Assembly (NCBI GenBank): GCA_030740295.1
Contig: JASLXP010001169.1
Location: 1 to 34,953, forward strand
DNA: 34,953 bases
Reading direction: 5' to 3'
Source of the DNA: Planctomycetota bacterium
Lineage (GTDB): Bacteria > Planctomycetota > PUPC01 > JACPCR01
Shown here: in pieces, positions 32,912 to 34,953 of the stretch
How the letters are laid out: every line of letters begins with the position of its first letter
Position numbering within the stretch: the stretch's first letter is position 1
Position numbers and translations under genes: made by a program
Notes under the pieces: model-generated
What the model was told of the DNA's origin: nothing
Databases searched by the model: none
What the model saw: the letters and a program-made list of their open reading frames with translations, nothing else

Positions 32912-33961
32912 TTAGAGCTCACCGAGAGCATTGCGAATGAAGTCGGCCCTTGCGAGGTCTCGTTCGGGGGCCTGTAATTCACGCCGGAGAGTTTTCTGGA
33001 GATGCGCCGGCTGAGAGAACAACAGCAACTCATTAATCTGCGAGACTGTCGCCCCTTTGAGTATCTGCATGTTAACGCCCAACCGAAGATGCGAAAGCAA
33101 CTCCAACGCTTCGTTAGAGGACATTCTACGCGCACTTTTCATCAAACCCAAAGCCCGCCACACTTTGTCCTCGAGACGTTTTTCGTTCTCTTTCGCCAGG
33201 CGTTCACGTTCCCTCCGCTCATACATGATTATCTGGGGCACGACGCTGGAAATGTTGTTGAGCAGCTCCTCTTCTGATTTGCCAAGAGTGGCCTGATTCG
33301 AGATTTGGTAAAAGTTGCCCGTAGCCTGCGTGCCTTCCCCGTACAGGCCGCGAACCGCAAGGTTGATTTTTGTCACGGCCCGGAACACCTTCTCGATCTG
33401 TTTGGTTAGAACGAGGGCCGGCAGGTGCAGCATCACAGATGCGCGCATCCCTGTGCCGACGTTGGTGGGGCAGGCGGCCAGGTAACCAAACTGTGCATTA
33501 AAGGAATACGGCAATCGGCTCTCAATGAGGCTGTCGAGAGCGTTTACCTCCTCCCAGGTCCTTTCCAGCTCAAAGCCTGAGCGGAACCCCTGAATGCGAA
33601 GATGATCTTCCTCGTTGATCATGATGCTGACGGTCTCATCAACATTCAGCGCGACGCCGCGGTCCCCGGCGCCGTCCGCATGTTCTTTGCTCATCAGGTG
33701 CCGCTCGACGAGGAACTCGCGGTCGGTCTCAGAGAGGCGGTTAAGCGAGATGTATGAAAGTTGGTGCGAGTCCAGTTCGCCGAGTTTTCGCCGGATGAGG
33801 TTTTCGAGTTCCTGCTTGACCTCGAGAGTGGCCTTTGTGAGAAAATGGAAGCCGTCCACATTCCGCGCCAGACGGATGCGCGAGCTGATCACGATGTCTG
33901 ATTCGGACCCCGTTCCGCGCAGCCATTCTCCTACGTGGGTGGATAGATCATCCAGTTCCAT
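32912..33961 (-). CDS. mcsB: Protein-arginine kinase McsB
   Basis: A 349-residue guanidino-kinase-fold enzyme that phosphorylates arginine in proteins and marks them for ClpCP. Landmarks in order are SDIVISSRIRLARNVDGF, EDHLRIQGFRSG, AACPTNVGTGMRASVMLHLP, AVTKINLAVRGLYGEG and NFYQISNQATLGKSEEE. The C-terminal RDLARA (residues 334-339) matches the RDxxRA motif that binds phosphoarginine allosterically in known McsB proteins. It overlaps the end of mcsA by 14 bp, and its Shine-Dalgarno region lies inside mcsA. It is known chiefly from Firmicutes, but also occurs outside them. Confidence 0.95.
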   Translation of the reverse strand: MELDDLSTHVGEWLRGTGSESDIVISSRIRLARNVDGFHFLTKATLEVKQELENLIRRKLGELDSHQLSYISLNRLSETDREFLVERHLMSKEHADGAGDRGVALNVDETVSIMINEEDHLRIQGFRSGFELERTWEEVNALDSLIESRLPYSFNAQFGYLAACPTNVGTGMRASVMLHLPALVLTKQIEKVFRAVTKINLAVRGLYGEGTQATGNFYQISNQATLGKSEEELLNNISSVVPQIIMYERRERERLAKENEKRLEDKVWRALGLMKSARRMSSNEALELLSHLRLGVNMQILKGATVSQINELLLFSQPAHLQKTLRRELQAPERDLARADFIRNALGEL

Positions 33962-34445
33962 CCCTTTTCTCCTTTAGCTCCTGAACTTTGTCCCTCAGGT
34001 CGGCGGCACGCTCGAAATCTTCATCTTCGACCGCCTTGTCCATCTCACGCTGAAGGACAGCGATACGCTGTTCAACGGCCATGGATCGCCCCATGTGCGA
34101 TGGGGCCTTCCCGGTGTGCCGGGTACTGCCGTGAACTTTTTCAAGAAAGGGTATGAGAGGGCGCTTGAAGGGCTTGTAGCAATCGGAGCACCCGAGCCGG
34201 CCTGATGACCGGAATTCGGAGTAGGTCATACCGCATTTGGAACAGGCGATATCCGGCGTGGTAGCGGATGCCTCAGGCTCACCTGCGAGCATCCCGCCAA
34301 GCATCTGGGGAAGGGAAGGTTGCTGGAGAACGCCCTGTTCCCTTGCACATTCTTCGCAAAGGTGCACCTCGCGGCGCTTCTCCTTGTCTTCGAGATTTTC
34401 AGTGATGTGAACTGTGGCGTTCTTGTCGCACTGATCGCATTTCAC
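33948..34445 (-). CDS. mcsA: McsA-type zinc-finger/UVR-motif adaptor
   Basis: A 165-residue protein starting at a GTG (MKCDQCDKNATVHITENL). Four CxxC pairs in two clusters (CDQC, CEEC, CSKC, CSDC) should bind zinc. The C-terminus carries a UVR-motif coiled hairpin (REMDKAVEDEDFERAADLRD). McsA activates McsB and binds ClpC through such elements in Firmicutes. Here it heads a three-gene operon mcsA-mcsB-clpC. No CtsR-type repressor gene lies upstream within the window. A promoter candidate is at 34534-34562. Confidence 0.92.
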   Translation of the reverse strand: MKCDQCDKNATVHITENLEDKEKRREVHLCEECAREQGVLQQPSLPQMLGGMLAGEPEASATTPDIACSKCGMTYSEFRSSGRLGCSDCYKPFKRPLIPFLEKVHGSTRHTGKAPSHMGRSMAVEQRIAVLQREMDKAVEDEDFERAADLRDKVQELKEKRDGTG

Positions 34446-34533
34446 GCGAGTTGTACTCCCTGGCCAATGTGGCGCACAGCGCCTTTTAATGTCGGTTTAG
34501 ACTGATTTATTGCCTGCAATTTCAGCGAGAAGG

Positions 34534-34562
34534 ATACTAGCACAAGGTATGACCGCCATCAA
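34534..34562 (-). promoter_or_regulatory. Putative extended -10 promoter for mcsA-mcsB-clpC
   Basis: On the minus strand TTGATG (34557-34562), a 17-nt spacer and TAGTAT (34534-34539) form a sigma-70-like pair, and a TGC just before the -10 gives an extended -10. The predicted start is about 80 nt before the mcsA GTG. I found no CIRCE inverted repeat or CtsR heptad nearby. A small hairpin (GGCGC TGT GCGCC) lies in the leader. Confidence 0.5.
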
Positions 34563-34580
34563 TTGTGAGCCCAGGAGGAC

Positions 34581-34615
34581 GATGTTTGATGGTTATTGGC
34601 TGATGGTTGATGAGC
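34581..34615. repeat. Short heptamer array
   Basis: Five 7-bp units in register, GATGTTT, GATGGTT, ATTGGCT, GATGGTT and GATGAGC, between the mcsA promoter and the stop of the right-edge gene. It is the same period and GAT-first form as the longer arrays. Confidence 0.65.
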
Positions 34616-34953
34616 TCAACGATTGAGATCGAATACCTGCGACAGAGTAACCCCGATTCTGCGACTCTCAAAAATCGCGATATCAGCCGACTGGCTCAGC
34701 TTGTATTCCCGATCGCCGAACATGCCGCGCCGATGCATGAGGATGAGCCAGCCCGCGGGCTGCTTTTGGTAATTCACAAGTTTCAGGTCTTCACGAAATG
34801 ATCCGACTTCCCGATGGGCGATGGTGACAAGCTCAGGGTACGGAAAGATGCCCACCGCCGCGTCCTTCGGCGCATTCTCGTTTACGAAGTCGATCACCTG
34901 CCGGTCCAGCGCGTCGCACCAGTAGGTCGTCTCGAGTCCAAGCCGGTGAGCAC
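34616..34953 (-). CDS. C-terminal part of a probable GT39-like glycosyltransferase
   Basis: The C-terminal 112 residues of a gene running off the right edge. The reading frame stays open to the window end, so the internal GTG at 34897 is not its start. The visible part contains LGLETTYWCDALDRQVIDFV, FPYPELVTI and SADIAIFESRRIGVTL. The LGLETTYWCDAL block followed by a Rossmann-like soluble tail is reminiscent of the periplasmic C-terminus of GT39/PMT-type membrane glycosyltransferases. No membrane helix is present in the visible part, so this remains tentative. Confidence 0.5.
   Translation of the reverse strand, partial: AHRLGLETTYWCDALDRQVIDFVNENAPKDAAVGIFPYPELVTIAHREVGSFREDLKLVNYQKQPAGWLILMHRRGMFGDREYKLSQSADIAIFESRRIGVTLSQVFDLNR

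Noticed and set aside
34446..34530. CIRCE or CtsR operator upstream of mcsA
   Set aside because: The TTAGCACTC-N9-GAGTGCTAA palindrome and the CtsR heptad repeat are both absent.

Overview
The window looks like chromosome from a heterotrophic, free-living bacterium, probably of the PVC/Planctomycetota type or a neighbouring polysaccharide-degrading phylum. Three things point there: phytanoyl-CoA-dioxygenase-like proteins, many exported esterases and beta-propeller or LamG hydrolases, and a bL28 protein with a central segment I associate with Planctomycetota. I cannot place it to genus. There are no rRNA, tRNA, phage, transposase or CRISPR signals. I recognise about 25 coding genes, most of them intact.

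Layout. (1) 1-3000, minus strand: the start of a citramalate-synthase-type gene, a tandemly duplicated 84-bp element, and a cation/proton antiporter fused to RCK and PTS-EIIA-like domains. (2) 3.2-6.9 kb: a membrane acyltransferase, a PhyH dioxygenase, a remnant of a possible second PhyH, and a rhamnogalacturonan-acetylesterase-like SGNH hydrolase. (3) 6.9-12.2 kb, plus strand: an FHA membrane protein, an isochorismatase-type hydrolase, ComEC and an exported coiled-coil protein of unknown role. (4) 12.3-24.1 kb: an alpha/beta hydrolase, a GT39 transferase, a DUF5060 GH-A-type glycosidase with an adjoining SDR, a PL10-type pectate lyase, a beta-propeller/LamG hydrolase coupled to a small L12-C-terminal-like membrane protein, and a second SGNH hydrolase. 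This is a loose carbohydrate-active region with no SusCD or regulator. (5) 24.2-26.2 kb, minus strand: DUF1844 protein, GT9 heptosyltransferase-like protein and ribosomal protein bL28. (6) 26.4-30.1 kb, plus strand: an exopolyphosphatase-PPK1 pair for polyphosphate turnover. (7) 30.3-34.5 kb, minus strand: an mcsA-mcsB-clpC protein-quality-control operon with its own promoter and terminator. (8) The right edge is the C-terminus of a probable GT39-like protein.

The least-explained signal is a family of degenerate 7-bp repeats, mostly of the form GATNCNN. They lie in several intergenic gaps. The clearest array is 26 heptamers in unbroken register at 25564-25745. Another set, 6892-7050, switches strand and can fold into a hairpin. 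Other second-look items are the 84-bp inverted-repeat element duplicated at 561-740, a perfect 20-bp inverted repeat at 30173-30236, the antiporter-RCK-EIIA fusion and the small L12-CTD membrane protein. I found no clear candidate for a wholly new defence or signalling system.
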